A DNA stretch of 32,927 nucleotides, from the NCBI RefSeq assembly GCF_018614915.1, contig NZ_JAGGNU010000083.1, positions 1-32,927 of the forward strand. The letters run 5' to 3'. The notes beneath the pieces were generated by a model. The model made no database searches. It was given only the letters and a program-made list of their open reading frames with translations, and was not told the origin of the DNA. This stretch comes from Variovorax paradoxus. GTDB lineage: Bacteria > Pseudomonadota > Gammaproteobacteria > Burkholderiales > Burkholderiaceae_C. The translations under genes were made by a program, and so were the position numbers. Positions 1 to 9,057 of this stretch are shown piece after piece (within the stretch, counting starts at the first letter, position 1; every line of letters begins with the position of its first letter).

Positions 1-721
1 GATAGTGGCGCAGCGTGTGCATCGAAACGCGCTTGTCGATACCGGCAGCATCTGCTGCGTCGTGCACGGCGCGGTTGAGCTGGCGAGTGCTGAGCGCATC
101 GGTCGGGTTCATGCCCGGGAACAGCCAACCGCCGGGCAGCATCCGGCCCTGGGCGTGAGCAATGCGCCACCAGGCGCGAAGGCGCTGCAGCAGCACCGGG
201 CTGAGCATGGCGTAGCGGTCCTTGTGGCCCTTGCCTTGCTCCACCCGCAGGGTCATGCGCTGGCTGTCCACGTCGGTGACCTTCAGGTTCACGACTTCAC
301 TGGCCCGAAGACCCGCGCCGTAGGCGATCGATAGCGCCACCTGATGCTTGACGTTGCTCGCTGCCGCGATGAGCCGCGAGACCTCCTGCGGGCTGAGCAC
401 CACCGGCAGGCTGCGAGGGAGCTTCACCGGTTGGATCTTGGCCATGATCTCTTCGTGACCTACGGTGACGTCGAAGAAGAAGCGCAGCCCCGTCAACGTG
501 GCGTTGAGCGTCATGGGCGAGGTGCCGGTGTCGACCAGGTGCAGCTGGAAGTTGCGCAGGTCCTGCACGGTGGCCGAGTCAGGCGAGCGGTGCAGGTAGG
601 CGGCGAACCTGCGCACGGCGCGGATGTAAGCGTCCTGCGTTCGGCGCTCCAGTTTGCGCATGCGCATGTCCTCGAGCATGCGTTGACGCAGTGGGGTGAC
701 CCCCGAAGTGATCGTGTCCAT
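1..721 (-). CDS. Tyrosine recombinase / integrase (partial, C-terminus off the left edge)
   Basis: Reading leftward from the ATG at 721, an open frame of 240 codons reaches the window edge without a stop. Residues about 10-85 look like the SAM-like core-binding domain of phage-type integrases (start MDTITSGVTPLRQRMLEDMR). The catalytic domain follows, with the first arginine in YGAGLRASEV (R139), a lysine in the beta-hairpin segment GKGHKDR (K164) and the HTLRH box (H235, R238). The last His/Trp and the Tyr nucleophile would lie beyond the edge. Short integrases of this type often accompany IS91-like elements or integrons; which one applies cannot be seen here. The start is supported by the N-terminal match to the family. 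Two strong hairpins lie just upstream at 740-776, and an IS1111-group element begins about 100 bp upstream, so the gene's own promoter may have been separated from it. Confidence 0.85.
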   Translation of the reverse strand, partial: MDTITSGVTPLRQRMLEDMRMRKLERRTQDAYIRAVRRFAAYLHRSPDSATVQDLRNFQLHLVDTGTSPMTLNATLTGLRFFFDVTVGHEEIMAKIQPVKLPRSLPVVLSPQEVSRLIAAASNVKHQVALSIAYGAGLRASEVVNLKVTDVDSQRMTLRVEQGKGHKDRYAMLSPVLLQRLRAWWRIAHAQGRMLPGGWLFPGMNPTDALSTRQLNRAVHDAADAAGIDKRVSMHTLRHY

Positions 722-739
722 GGTGGCTGCTCCGTTGAT

Positions 740-776
740 GGCGAGGCGGGATTGCCTCGCCGCCAACGGTGGCGGC
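740..776. repeat. Two adjacent perfect hairpins in the integrase leader
   Basis: Arms GGCGAGGC (740-747) and GCCTCGCC (754-761) form a perfect 8-bp inverted repeat with a 6-nt spacer. Arms GCCGCCA (759-765) and TGGCGGC (770-776) form a second perfect 7-bp repeat with a 4-nt spacer; the two overlap by 3 nt and so could be alternatives. They start 19 bp upstream of the integrase ATG. They may be a leader structure or part of the end of the element that carries the integrase. Function is not known. Confidence 0.6.
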
Positions 777-827
777 ACCGGGTCACGACGTATCCATGGG
801 GTGCGCGAAGCGCCTACCGCGAATACG

Positions 828-844
828 AAGGGACTCCTCCCTCC
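828..844 (+). repeat. IS1111-group left subterminal inverted repeat
   Basis: AAGGGACTCCTCCCTCC. Its reverse complement aligns with 2340-2354 (GGAGGGGGAGTCCTT) apart from two one-base gaps. Subterminal repeats are the mark that separates the IS1111 group from the IS110 group. Confidence 0.7.
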
Positions 845-914
845 TTCCACCAGTGGTGCTGAACCGCCACGATTGAGCTTGCGATCATCAATCGAAGCCC
901 AACAGGAGAGCCCC

Positions 915-2021
915 ATGAACGAAGCACGAGCAACGATAGCGCGAGCAGGTGTCGACCTGGCCAAGCAAGTGATTCAGGTCCACGCAGTTGATGCCGCAGG
1001 GAGGCTCGTGTTGGTGCGAACCTTCAGGCGCGAACAATTCTTCGCTTGGTGCGAACGCCTGCCCGTGGGTTGCCTGGTGGCGATGGAAGCATGTTCGAGC
1101 GCGCATCACTGGGCTCGCAAGCTTTGCGCGCTAGGCTTGGACGCCCGGCTGATCGCAGCCAACTTCGTCACCCCCTACCGCATGGAAGGCAGGGGCGGCA
1201 AGAACGATGCTGCCGACGCCGCGGCGATCTGTGAGGCGGCGTCGCGGCCCAGCATGCGCTTCGTGCCGATCAAGACTTGTGAGCAACAGGGCGTGATGAG
1301 CCTACACCGCGTGCGCGAGGGCTTGAAGGAAGAGCGCACCGCATGCATCAACCAGATTCGTGGCGTGCTGACGGAGTTCGGCCTTGTGTTTGGCAAGAGC
1401 CCCAAGGTATTGCGAGCCGTGCTGGCAGACGTGATCGAGGACGCGAGCAACGAACTCAGCCCGACTGCGCGCCTGGTTATTCAGCGAGCGTTTGAGCATT
1501 GGCGGGAGCTCGATGAGCACATGCGCTGGTGCGACAGGCAGGTTGGTCAGCACGTGCGCTCCAACCCAGCCGCCCAGCGTGCGGCAAAGGTCATCGGAAT
1601 CGGCGAACTCTGTGCATCAGGCTTGACTGCTGGCGTCGGCGACTTCAAGCAATTCAAGAGTGGCCATCAGTTCGGTGCCTGGCTTGGCATCGTGCCGCGT
1701 CAGCACTCTAGTGGTGGCGCTATCCGGCTTGGACGCATCACAAAACGGGGCGACGACTACTTGCGCACATTGCTGATTCAAGGCGCCAAGTCCGCCGTGA
1801 TGACTGCCGACAAGCGCGACGATCCGAACTCGCGATGGCTTGCGCAATTGACGGCACGCATCGGTTGGCAGAAGGCGTGCATAGCCATGGCCAACAAGAA
1901 TGCCCGCATCTTGTGGGCTGTGATGACACGAGAAAACGGCTTTGACCCCAATCACGTCAGCGTGAAGCCGAGAACAAAGCAGTCAGTCCAGCAAATCCCT
2001 CCCACAGTGCCCGTCGCCTGA
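915..2021 (+). CDS. IS110/IS1111-family DEDD transposase
   Basis: Encodes 368 residues and moves the element by an RNA-guided recombination reaction (family knowledge). The N-terminal RuvC-like DEDD domain shows D14 in GVDLAKQ, E58 in VAMEACSS, and D98 and D101 in KNDAADA. The C-terminal Tnp_20 domain holds IGIGELCASGL (about 228-237), then a region with conserved serines (S265/S266 in RQHSSGGAIRLGR) followed by KRGDDYLR. In this family a C-terminal serine acts in strand exchange. The ATG at 915 follows AGGAGAG at 903-909; a longer open frame upstream lacks family similarity and would cross the left repeat. The frame is unbroken and all four acidic residues are present, so the enzyme may be active. 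About 300 non-coding bases follow inside the element. Confidence 0.93.
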   Translation: MNEARATIARAGVDLAKQVIQVHAVDAAGRLVLVRTFRREQFFAWCERLPVGCLVAMEACSSAHHWARKLCALGLDARLIAANFVTPYRMEGRGGKNDAADAAAICEAASRPSMRFVPIKTCEQQGVMSLHRVREGLKEERTACINQIRGVLTEFGLVFGKSPKVLRAVLADVIEDASNELSPTARLVIQRAFEHWRELDEHMRWCDRQVGQHVRSNPAAQRAAKVIGIGELCASGLTAGVGDFKQFKSGHQFGAWLGIVPRQHSSGGAIRLGRITKRGDDYLRTLLIQGAKSAVMTADKRDDPNSRWLAQLTARIGWQKACIAMANKNARILWAVMTRENGFDPNHVSVKPRTKQSVQQIPPTVPVA

Positions 2022-2339
2022 GCGTCGCCGCCACAGTCGATCAGCCCTAGAACGAAGTCCGATTCATACCACCCAAGACGTGCTCGCGAAGATGCATTTG
2101 ACAGGTCAGACCGGCAGCTGGTGAACTCGATAAACCGTATGCGGCGGCAACCGTGCCAACCCCGTACCGCGAATGGAGCCTGGCTGAGCGGTTCGTATCT
2201 GGGTCCGCACCGACAGGTGCAACAAGACCGGTTGTAGATGTGCAGTCTGTTCTCTGTCGCCATTGCAGCTTCATTCGGCCCGTCCGCCTTGGAACGATCA
2301 GAAAGCCAGCCAACGCAAAATGCAGCACATGCCTTGACG
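2022..2339 (+). ncRNA. Putative seekRNA (bridge RNA) region of the IS1111-group element
   Basis: No gene is seen between the transposase stop and the right inverted repeat. IS1111-group elements are known to encode a guide RNA in this position. Two stretches match the flanks. TAAACCG at 2131-2137 is the reverse complement of the right flank CGGTTTA at 2361-2367. TACCGCGAAT at 2165-2174 is identical to the left flank at 815-824. The order (bottom-strand match first, then top-strand match) is the one reported for IS1111-type seekRNAs. The RNA's ends and fold are not determined; only a part of this interval is likely to be the mature RNA. Confidence 0.55.
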
Positions 2340-2354
2340 GGAGGGGGAGTCCTT
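2340..2354 (+). repeat. IS1111-group right subterminal inverted repeat
   Basis: GGAGGGGGAGTCCTT, partner of the left copy at 828-844. The 163 bp from 2355 to the next gene start at 2518 hold the target's right side and no recognisable gene. Confidence 0.65.
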
Positions 2355-2517
2355 GTAGAGCGGTTTAGTCCATCGCTGCATATCGGATCCTCACCACCGC
2401 GCCCGCCCTTGTGCCGCGTGAGTCGCAAGTGCTATGACACCCAACTCGACTCGCCACTCCAACTGAGGCATTCTTGCACCTGTTCATTGGCAGCCATCTC
2501 ACGTAGAAAAGCCAACC

Positions 2518-3576
2518 ATGTCGCTGCGCGCACTCTCCGCCTGGATGACCTACTGGACCTTGCTCGCCGCCGTGCCGCTTGCCGCGGCCGCGGCCGACAC
2601 CAGCCGCGCGGCGCAGGCGATGACGGCCGCGGCGCGGGTGCTGCTGGAGGCGACGCCGGCTGGGCAGCGGCCGGAGCTGCTGCGCCCATTCACGCTGGAG
2701 GCGCGTGGCGATTGGAACTACACGCCGCGGAGCCGACCCGGCATCGCGTTCAAGGCCATGGAGAATGCACAGCGCCAGGCAGCGCAGCAGTTGCTGGCGG
2801 CGGCCTTGTCAGCGCCGGGGCTGGTCAAGGTGCAGGCCATCATCGCCCTGGAGATCGCGCTGCGCGAGATCGAAACCTTCGGCCTCTCGCGCGATCCGGA
2901 GAACTACGCCATCGCGTTCTTTGGCACCCCGGACTCCACTTCGCCCTGGGGCTGGCGCATCGAAGGGCACCATCTCTCGCTTCACTTCACGCTGGCCGAC
3001 GGCCAGGTAGCGGCCACGCTGCCGCAGTTCCTGGGTGCCAATCCGGCGCAGGTGCCGCGCGACATCGCAAACAAGGGCCCGCGCAAAGGCCAGCGCGCGC
3101 TGGGCGAGGAGGAAGACCGCGCCTTTGCACTGCTGGCCGCACTCTCGCCGGCGCAGCGCCAGCAGGCCATCTTCAGTGCCCGGCCGTTTGGTGACATCGT
3201 CACGCGCAATGCCGCCCAGCTGGACCCATTGGCACCCGTGGGTGTGGCCTTCAGCGCCATGGACGCAGCGCAGCAGGCCTTGCTGCTGCGCATCGTCGAG
3301 TCGCTGGCCGTTGTAGCCGAATCGTCCTTGGCGCAGCAGCGACTGGAACGCGTGCGCGCGGGCGGCCTGGACGGCATCCGCTTTGGATGGGCCGGCGCTA
3401 CCGAACGCGACCAGCCGCACTACTGGCGCATCCAGGGCGCGCGCTTCCTGATCGAATGGGACAACTCGGGCGGCAACCACATCCACAATGTGTGGCGCGA
3501 CTTCGAGCGTGACTGGGGCCGCGACGTGCTCGGCGAACACTACCGCCGCGCGCGCGCAAGCAGCCACCGGCACTGA
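2518..3576 (+). CDS. DUF3500 family secreted protein
   Basis: Encodes 352 residues. An N-terminal hydrophobic stretch ending AAAAADTS (about 1-27) looks like a Sec signal peptide, so the product is probably periplasmic. The body matches DUF3500 as I recall it: the early DWNYTPRSRPGIAFKAM segment, the central WGWRIEGHHLSLHFTL, and the C-terminal HYWRIQGARFLIEWDNSGG and HIHNVWRDFERDWG. Paired W-x-W/R and histidine motifs recur in the family, but no biochemical role is established. The gene stands alone, downstream of the IS element; the IS end lies about 160 bp upstream. The ATG was chosen because it opens the signal peptide; the longer frame in another phase is a shadow. Confidence 0.88.
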   Translation: MSLRALSAWMTYWTLLAAVPLAAAAADTSRAAQAMTAAARVLLEATPAGQRPELLRPFTLEARGDWNYTPRSRPGIAFKAMENAQRQAAQQLLAAALSAPGLVKVQAIIALEIALREIETFGLSRDPENYAIAFFGTPDSTSPWGWRIEGHHLSLHFTLADGQVAATLPQFLGANPAQVPRDIANKGPRKGQRALGEEEDRAFALLAALSPAQRQQAIFSARPFGDIVTRNAAQLDPLAPVGVAFSAMDAAQQALLLRIVESLAVVAESSLAQQRLERVRAGGLDGIRFGWAGATERDQPHYWRIQGARFLIEWDNSGGNHIHNVWRDFERDWGRDVLGEHYRRARASSHRH

Positions 3577-3690
3577 GTGTCGCGTTCTGCCGGGGTTACT
3601 TGGCTCGCCTAAGTAGGTGGCAGCTGTGCTGAATCCATAGTGGGGGCACATCCCTGCGGCATTGCGAAGTCGAAGTCCGTCGTTTCGACC

Positions 3691-3915
3691 CTATCCTTCG
3701 GGAAACGTCTCCAACATCCGCCACCCCAGACGAGTGACCTCCGTCACCACCATCCCCGGCTGAGGGCCCCCACCCCGCGGATCGAAGACCACCTGCATCG
3801 CGGCTTTCACATGGCCTGCGAGCACGAGGATGCTGGCGGCCTCGACGTCCTCATCGCTCGTGAGCACGAGCGGAAGGCATTCGTGGGCGATGCGGCGGAG
3901 CAGCGCGAGGGGCAT
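3691..3915 (-). CDS. Small hypothetical protein (74 aa)
   Basis: The 74-residue frame has a balanced, protein-like composition (start MPLALLRRIAHECLPLVL, end TRLGWRMLETFPEG) unlike the arginine/alanine-rich shadow frames of this region. It has no signal peptide, no membrane segment and no motif I can name. Similar small unknown proteins with a TRLGxRMLETFP-like end seem familiar from Comamonadaceae, but that is memory only. No clear Shine-Dalgarno sequence precedes the ATG at 3915. It stands alone between DUF3500 and the repeat-rich region, on the opposite strand to its neighbours. Confidence 0.5.
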   Translation of the reverse strand: MPLALLRRIAHECLPLVLTSDEDVEAASILVLAGHVKAAMQVVFDPRGGGPQPGMVVTEVTRLGWRMLETFPEG

Positions 3916-4121
3916 GGCGCATCAGCCCATCGCAAAACCGAAGCGCTGGCGCGCGCACCCCTTCCCTGCAGCAGGCATCGTTCATCCCCCTTCCCTCGTC
4001 GTTCTGTGGACGGCGAGGGTCACACCGTGCCTGCTTTGCGTCTACAGACTTTTTGAGTAGCACTTGCAGGCAGGCGAAGTCGGGTGACGAAGCATGTCGC
4101 ATGGCGGTGCGAACGCTGCTG

Positions 4122-4160
4122 CCCCCACCCTAGCCCTCCCCCAGAGGGGGAGGGAACAAG
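4122..4160 (+). repeat. Intergenic hairpin repeat, copy 1
   Basis: Carries the unit ACCCTAGCCCTCC followed by a perfect 9-bp stem, CCCTCCCCC (4134-4142), AGA loop, GGGGGAGGG (4146-4154), then AACAAG. The stem differs from copies 3 and 4, with both arms changed together. Confidence 0.8.
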
Positions 4161-4291
4161 ACCTCAGCTCGGGCCTTGATTTTTCCGGCAGATCGCAGGC
4201 GCGTTCAAGCCCAGTCCTGCCTTTAGCCCCCCTGAGCGCGCCGGACTTCATCCCTCTCCGGCAGCACATGCCTGCGCTGAACGGGACCCTG

Positions 4292-4330
4292 CCCTCACCT
4301 AGCCTCACCCGGAGGGTGAGGGGACAAGAC
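4292..4330 (+). repeat. Intergenic hairpin repeat, copy 2
   Basis: CCCTCACCTAGCC, then perfect 8-bp stem CCTCACCC (4303-4310), GGA loop, GGGTGAGG (4314-4321), then GGACAAGAC. Same orientation as the other copies, with compensating stem changes. Confidence 0.8.
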
Positions 4331-4421
4331 GGGGCGCTTCCCCAGCCCCAACCCCAGCAGCCAACCCAACACCAAATCCCCCGCAGAGCCATACTCGGGC
4401 TCTCCACCAACGGAGGTCGCC

Positions 4422-4733
4422 ATGGCCCAATATGCAATTACCGCTGTTCACTACGGGGGCGGGAAGATGGATCTTGTCGCGCTTCACCCGGTTGTGGACG
4501 AGGAGTTCGGATCGACGGAATTCACCCTTGGCCCGGCACAGCGCGTCAGCGTCGGCGAATGCGTCAACCTCCTGGCTGCCGGCGAAGAGCTTTGCGCCGT
4601 GCGGCGCACTGAAAACCATGCCTGGGAGATCGTTTGCGACGTCAAGCTCCTGCCGGGCGGGAACGGCATCACGGGTGTGGACGTGGCCGACCGGCCCAAC
4701 GATGCTTTGGAGAAGCTTCCGGCGTGGGACTAG
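4422..4733 (+). CDS. Small unknown protein, possibly DUF3892-like (103 aa)
   Basis: Encodes 103 residues, cytoplasmic by appearance (no signal peptide or membrane segment). It opens MAQYAITAVHYGGGKMDLV and closes DRPNDALEKLPAWD. The beginning (a Y-x-I-T-x-V strand) and the end (DNLxxLP-like) recall the small DUF3892 family, but the similarity is weak and I would not name it on this basis. GGAGG at 4411-4415 sits 6 bp before the ATG, a good ribosome binding site that fixes the start. It is flanked on both sides by hairpin repeats, copy 2 upstream and copy 3 downstream, and seems to be a single-gene unit. Confidence 0.75.
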   Translation: MAQYAITAVHYGGGKMDLVALHPVVDEEFGSTEFTLGPAQRVSVGECVNLLAAGEELCAVRRTENHAWEIVCDVKLLPGGNGITGVDVADRPNDALEKLPAWD

Positions 4734-4780
4734 GGCTGCGGCTGCGTACGGAGCGCCTTGGTGCGCTGACGGGGCGCTTG

Positions 4781-4818
4781 CCCTCACCCTAGCCCTCTCC
4801 CGGAGGGAGAGGGAACAA
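4781..4818 (+). repeat. Intergenic hairpin repeat, copy 3
   Basis: CCCTCACCCTAGCC, then perfect 9-bp stem CCCTCTCCC (4793-4801), GGA loop, GGGAGAGGG (4805-4813), then AACAAAA. It lies 48 bp after the stop of the preceding gene, a place where it could act as a terminator, but no U-run follows the stem. Confidence 0.85.
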
Positions 4819-4920
4819 AACCCGAAGGAACGAGGGCGTTCCTGCTCGGTTTCACCCCTTGCTTTCCCCTCCAAATCGTAGGATCGTTCCCCTCCCTGTC
4901 CTGCTTCCTCAGCAGTCACC

Positions 4921-5595
4921 ATGAGCGACCCGGACTTCACGGCCCTGCAGCAGCACCTGCTCGCGGAGATCGCCGCCAAGACGATCTTCTCGACCTCGTA
5001 CCTGCGCAAGTCGGCGTTGAGCCGGCGCGTGATGGACGCCCTGGCCAAGGTGCCGCGCCATGAGTTCGTGCCGATCGAGCTGCGGCCCTACGCGTACATC
5101 GACACACCCCTGCCGATCGGCTTCGGCAAGACGATCTCGCAGCCCTTCATCGTCGCGGTGATGACCGATCAGCTCGACGTGCAACCCACCGACACGGTGC
5201 TGGAGATCGGCACCGGGCTGGGCTACCAGTCGGCGATCCTGGCGGAGCTCGCGCAACAGGTCTACACCATCGAGCTGATCGAAGAGCTGGCCAAGCAGGC
5301 ACGCGCCCGGCTGGCGCGGCTGGGCTATGCCAACGTCAAGATCAAGATCGGCAACGGCAGCCATGGCTGGCCCGAGCACGCGCCCTTCGACAAGGTGATC
5401 GTCACGGCGGCACCGGAGCTGATTCCGCCGGCGCTCATTTACCAATTGAAACCCGGCGGGAAGATGGTGATTCCGGCAGGGCTGCCGGAGGCGCAGCAGC
5501 TCATCGTGGCGGAGAAGGACGCGGAGGGGTCGCTCTCGACGAGGGACATCTTTCCGGTGCTGTTTTCTACGCTGGAGGATGCGGAGGCGGATTGA
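4921..5595 (+). CDS. pcm: Protein-L-isoaspartate O-methyltransferase
   Basis: Encodes 224 residues, the usual length for the family. The enzyme transfers a methyl group from S-adenosylmethionine to isoaspartyl residues of damaged proteins so that they can revert to aspartate; it acts in the cytoplasm. The SAM-binding motif I is VLEIGTGLGYQSAILA (93-108), preceded by the family's substrate-side motif GKTISQPF (69-76). The post-I acidic residue is in VYTIELIEEL and the motif II/III region is PGGKMVIPAG. The ATG is chosen because it opens the family's N-terminal helix; no strong ribosome binding site precedes it. Repeat copies 3 and 4 flank the gene, and it seems to be transcribed alone. Confidence 0.95.
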   Translation: MSDPDFTALQQHLLAEIAAKTIFSTSYLRKSALSRRVMDALAKVPRHEFVPIELRPYAYIDTPLPIGFGKTISQPFIVAVMTDQLDVQPTDTVLEIGTGLGYQSAILAELAQQVYTIELIEELAKQARARLARLGYANVKIKIGNGSHGWPEHAPFDKVIVTAAPELIPPALIYQLKPGGKMVIPAGLPEAQQLIVAEKDAEGSLSTRDIFPVLFSTLEDAEAD

Positions 5596-5604
5596 GGGCG
5601 GTGC

Positions 5605-5642
5605 TCTCACCCTAGCCCTCTCCCGGAGGGAGAGGGAACAAG
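5605..5642 (+). repeat. Intergenic hairpin repeat, copy 4
   Basis: CTCTCACCCTAGCC, then perfect 9-bp stem CCCTCTCCC (5616-5624), GGA loop, GGGAGAGGG (5628-5636), then AACAAGATGA. Stem and loop are identical to copy 3. It starts 9 bp after the pcm stop codon. Confidence 0.85.
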
Positions 5643-5756
5643 ATGACAGCCTCTATCGCCGGCCGGGCGATCGCGCTACATTGGCCGCGCAGTCGTAGTT
5701 CACCTCAAGCGCCCCACGCGGCGCTTTTTCCATTCAGCCACCCTGAGGGGAAGCCA

Positions 5757-6218
5757 ATGATTTACGTCATCAAAGTGAACGGCAAGGAGCGGCGCGTCGA
5801 TGTCGACAGCGACACGCCGCTCTTGTGGGCCTTGCGCGACGAGCTCAAGCTCACGGGCACCAAGTTCGGCTGCGGCATCGCCCAATGCGGTGCATGCACG
5901 GTCTACATGGAAGGGCAGCCGCTGCGCTCCTGCTCGATCCCGATCGCCGCGGTGGGCAAGCGGGCCATCACGACGATCGAAGGGCTCACGGGCCGCGAGG
6001 CGAAGGCGGTGCAGGCCGCCTGGGTCGCGCGCGACGTGCCGCAGTGCGGCTACTGCCAGTCGGGGCAGATCATGAGCGCGGTCGCGCTGCTGAAGCAGAT
6101 CAAGAAGCCGACCGACCGCGACATCGATCTCGCGATGAACGGCAACATCTGCCGCTGCGCGACCTACGACCGCATCCGCGCCGCCATCCACGACGCGGCG
6201 CGCACGCTGGAGGCCTGA
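5757..6218 (+). CDS. iorA: 2Fe-2S subunit of isoquinoline 1-oxidoreductase-type molybdenum hydroxylase
   Basis: Encodes 153 residues. The small subunit carries electrons from the molybdenum site to the next acceptor through two [2Fe-2S] clusters. The plant-ferredoxin-type cluster ligands are C39, C44 and C47 in CGIAQCGACTVY, and C59. The second-cluster ligands are C97 and C100 in QCGYCQSGQ, and C132 and C134 in ICRC. Size and both cysteine sets fit the xanthine-dehydrogenase small subunit. The ATG at 5757 follows GAGGGGAAGCC, a fair ribosome binding site; a longer frame from 5643 has no family similarity. The Moco subunit gene starts 3 bp after the stop. The symbol follows the iorAB pattern; the real substrate may not be isoquinoline, since this subfamily is broad. 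Confidence 0.9.
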   Translation: MIYVIKVNGKERRVDVDSDTPLLWALRDELKLTGTKFGCGIAQCGACTVYMEGQPLRSCSIPIAAVGKRAITTIEGLTGREAKAVQAAWVARDVPQCGYCQSGQIMSAVALLKQIKKPTDRDIDLAMNGNICRCATYDRIRAAIHDAARTLEA

Positions 6219-6221
6219 GCG

Positions 6222-8410
<2,189 letters not shown>

Positions 8411-8411
<1 letters not shown>

Positions 8412-9028
8412 TGAAGACGACGATGAAGACGAAGAGGTTTTTTCTGGCCGCCCTGCTCGCCTTCTGCGGCATCGCGGCCGCGCAGCAGCAGCAAGCCAGC
8501 AACAACACGCTCAAGCCCGTGTCCGAGTTCGACAAGATCGCCGACAAGCAAGAGCGCGCCATCGCCCTCTTCACCGAGGCCGGCAAGGTCATCAACAGCC
8601 CGCGCTGCCTCAACTGCCACCCCGCGGGCGACCGACCGACGCAGACCAACGCGCTGAACCCGCACCAGCCCTGGGTGGTGCGCGGGGCCGACGGCTCCGG
8701 CGCCGCCGCGATGCGCTGCGCCACCTGCCACCAGGCCGCCAACTACGACAACGCGCGCATGCCGGGTCACCCCACGTGGCACCTGGCGCCGGCCTCGATG
8801 GCCTGGCAGGGCCGCACGCTGGGGCAGATCTGCGAGCAGATCAAGGACAAGTCGCGCAACGACAACATGGACATGGCCAAGCTGGTGCACCACATGGCCG
8901 AAGACACCTTGGTTGGCTGGGGCTGGAACCCGGGCGCGGGGCGCACGCCGGCGCCGGGCACGCAGAAGGAGTTCGGCGCGCTGATCAAGGCCTGGGCCGA
9001 GGCCGGGGCCTTCTGCCCGCGCTCCTGA
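8411..9028 (+). CDS. Di-haem cytochrome c-like protein of the hydroxylase operon
   Basis: Encodes 205 residues with a lysine-rich N-terminus and hydrophobic stretch ending GIAAAQ (signal peptide, about 1-24), so it should act in the periplasm. Two haem-binding sites are visible, CLNCH (66-70) and CATCH (103-107). The ATG overlaps the hydroxylase stop codon (TGATG), which points to coupled translation. Given this and the Tat-exported hydroxylase, it probably takes electrons from the 2Fe-2S subunit and passes them to the respiratory chain; this is inference from context. Proteins of this kind are often annotated as isoquinoline 1-oxidoreductase subunit. Conserved tryptophans (PTWHLAP, GWGWNPG) are also seen. 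Confidence 0.88.
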
Positions 9029-9057
9029 GCGGTATCGGCGCGCAGGCCGGGAGCCGA

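Larger units (their letters stand above)
825..2358 (+). mobile_element. IS110-superfamily insertion sequence, IS1111 group
   Basis: A complete-looking element holding one DEDD transposase gene, short left end and long non-coding right end, as is usual in the IS1111 group. Subterminal inverted repeats are visible: left about 828-844 with GGACTCC at 831-837, right about 2340-2354 with GGAGTCC at 2346-2352. The arms agree over about 15 positions with two single-base gaps. No target duplication is expected in this family. The outer ends are uncertain by a few bp; they were placed a few bp outside the repeats and inside the flanking stretches that match the internal non-coding region (815-824 and 2361-2367). 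Confidence 0.8.
3916..4421. other. Intergenic region of about 500 bp with two hairpin repeats
   Basis: No convincing gene is seen on either strand. The stretch holds copies 1 and 2 of the GC-rich hairpin repeat (4122-4160 and 4292-4330). The rest is C-rich and looks like decayed or non-coding sequence; no promoter could be assigned with confidence. The last bases, GGAGGTCGCC before the ATG at 4422, are the ribosome binding site of the next gene. Confidence 0.6.

Noticed and set aside
696..914. Longer N-terminus for the IS transposase
   Set aside because: It would cross the left inverted repeat and the target junction, has no family similarity, and the ATG at 915 has its own ribosome binding site.
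2186..2193. GAGCGGTT inside the IS non-coding end, identical to 2358-2365 at the right flank
   Set aside because: It is in direct, not reverse-complement, orientation, which does not fit the guide order described for IS1111; noted only as a possible alternative or chance match.
2238..3194. 318-codon plus-strand frame overlapping the IS end and the DUF3500 gene
   Set aside because: It is out of phase with the DUF3500 gene, is low-complexity Gly/Ala/Arg after the overlap starts, and has no domain.
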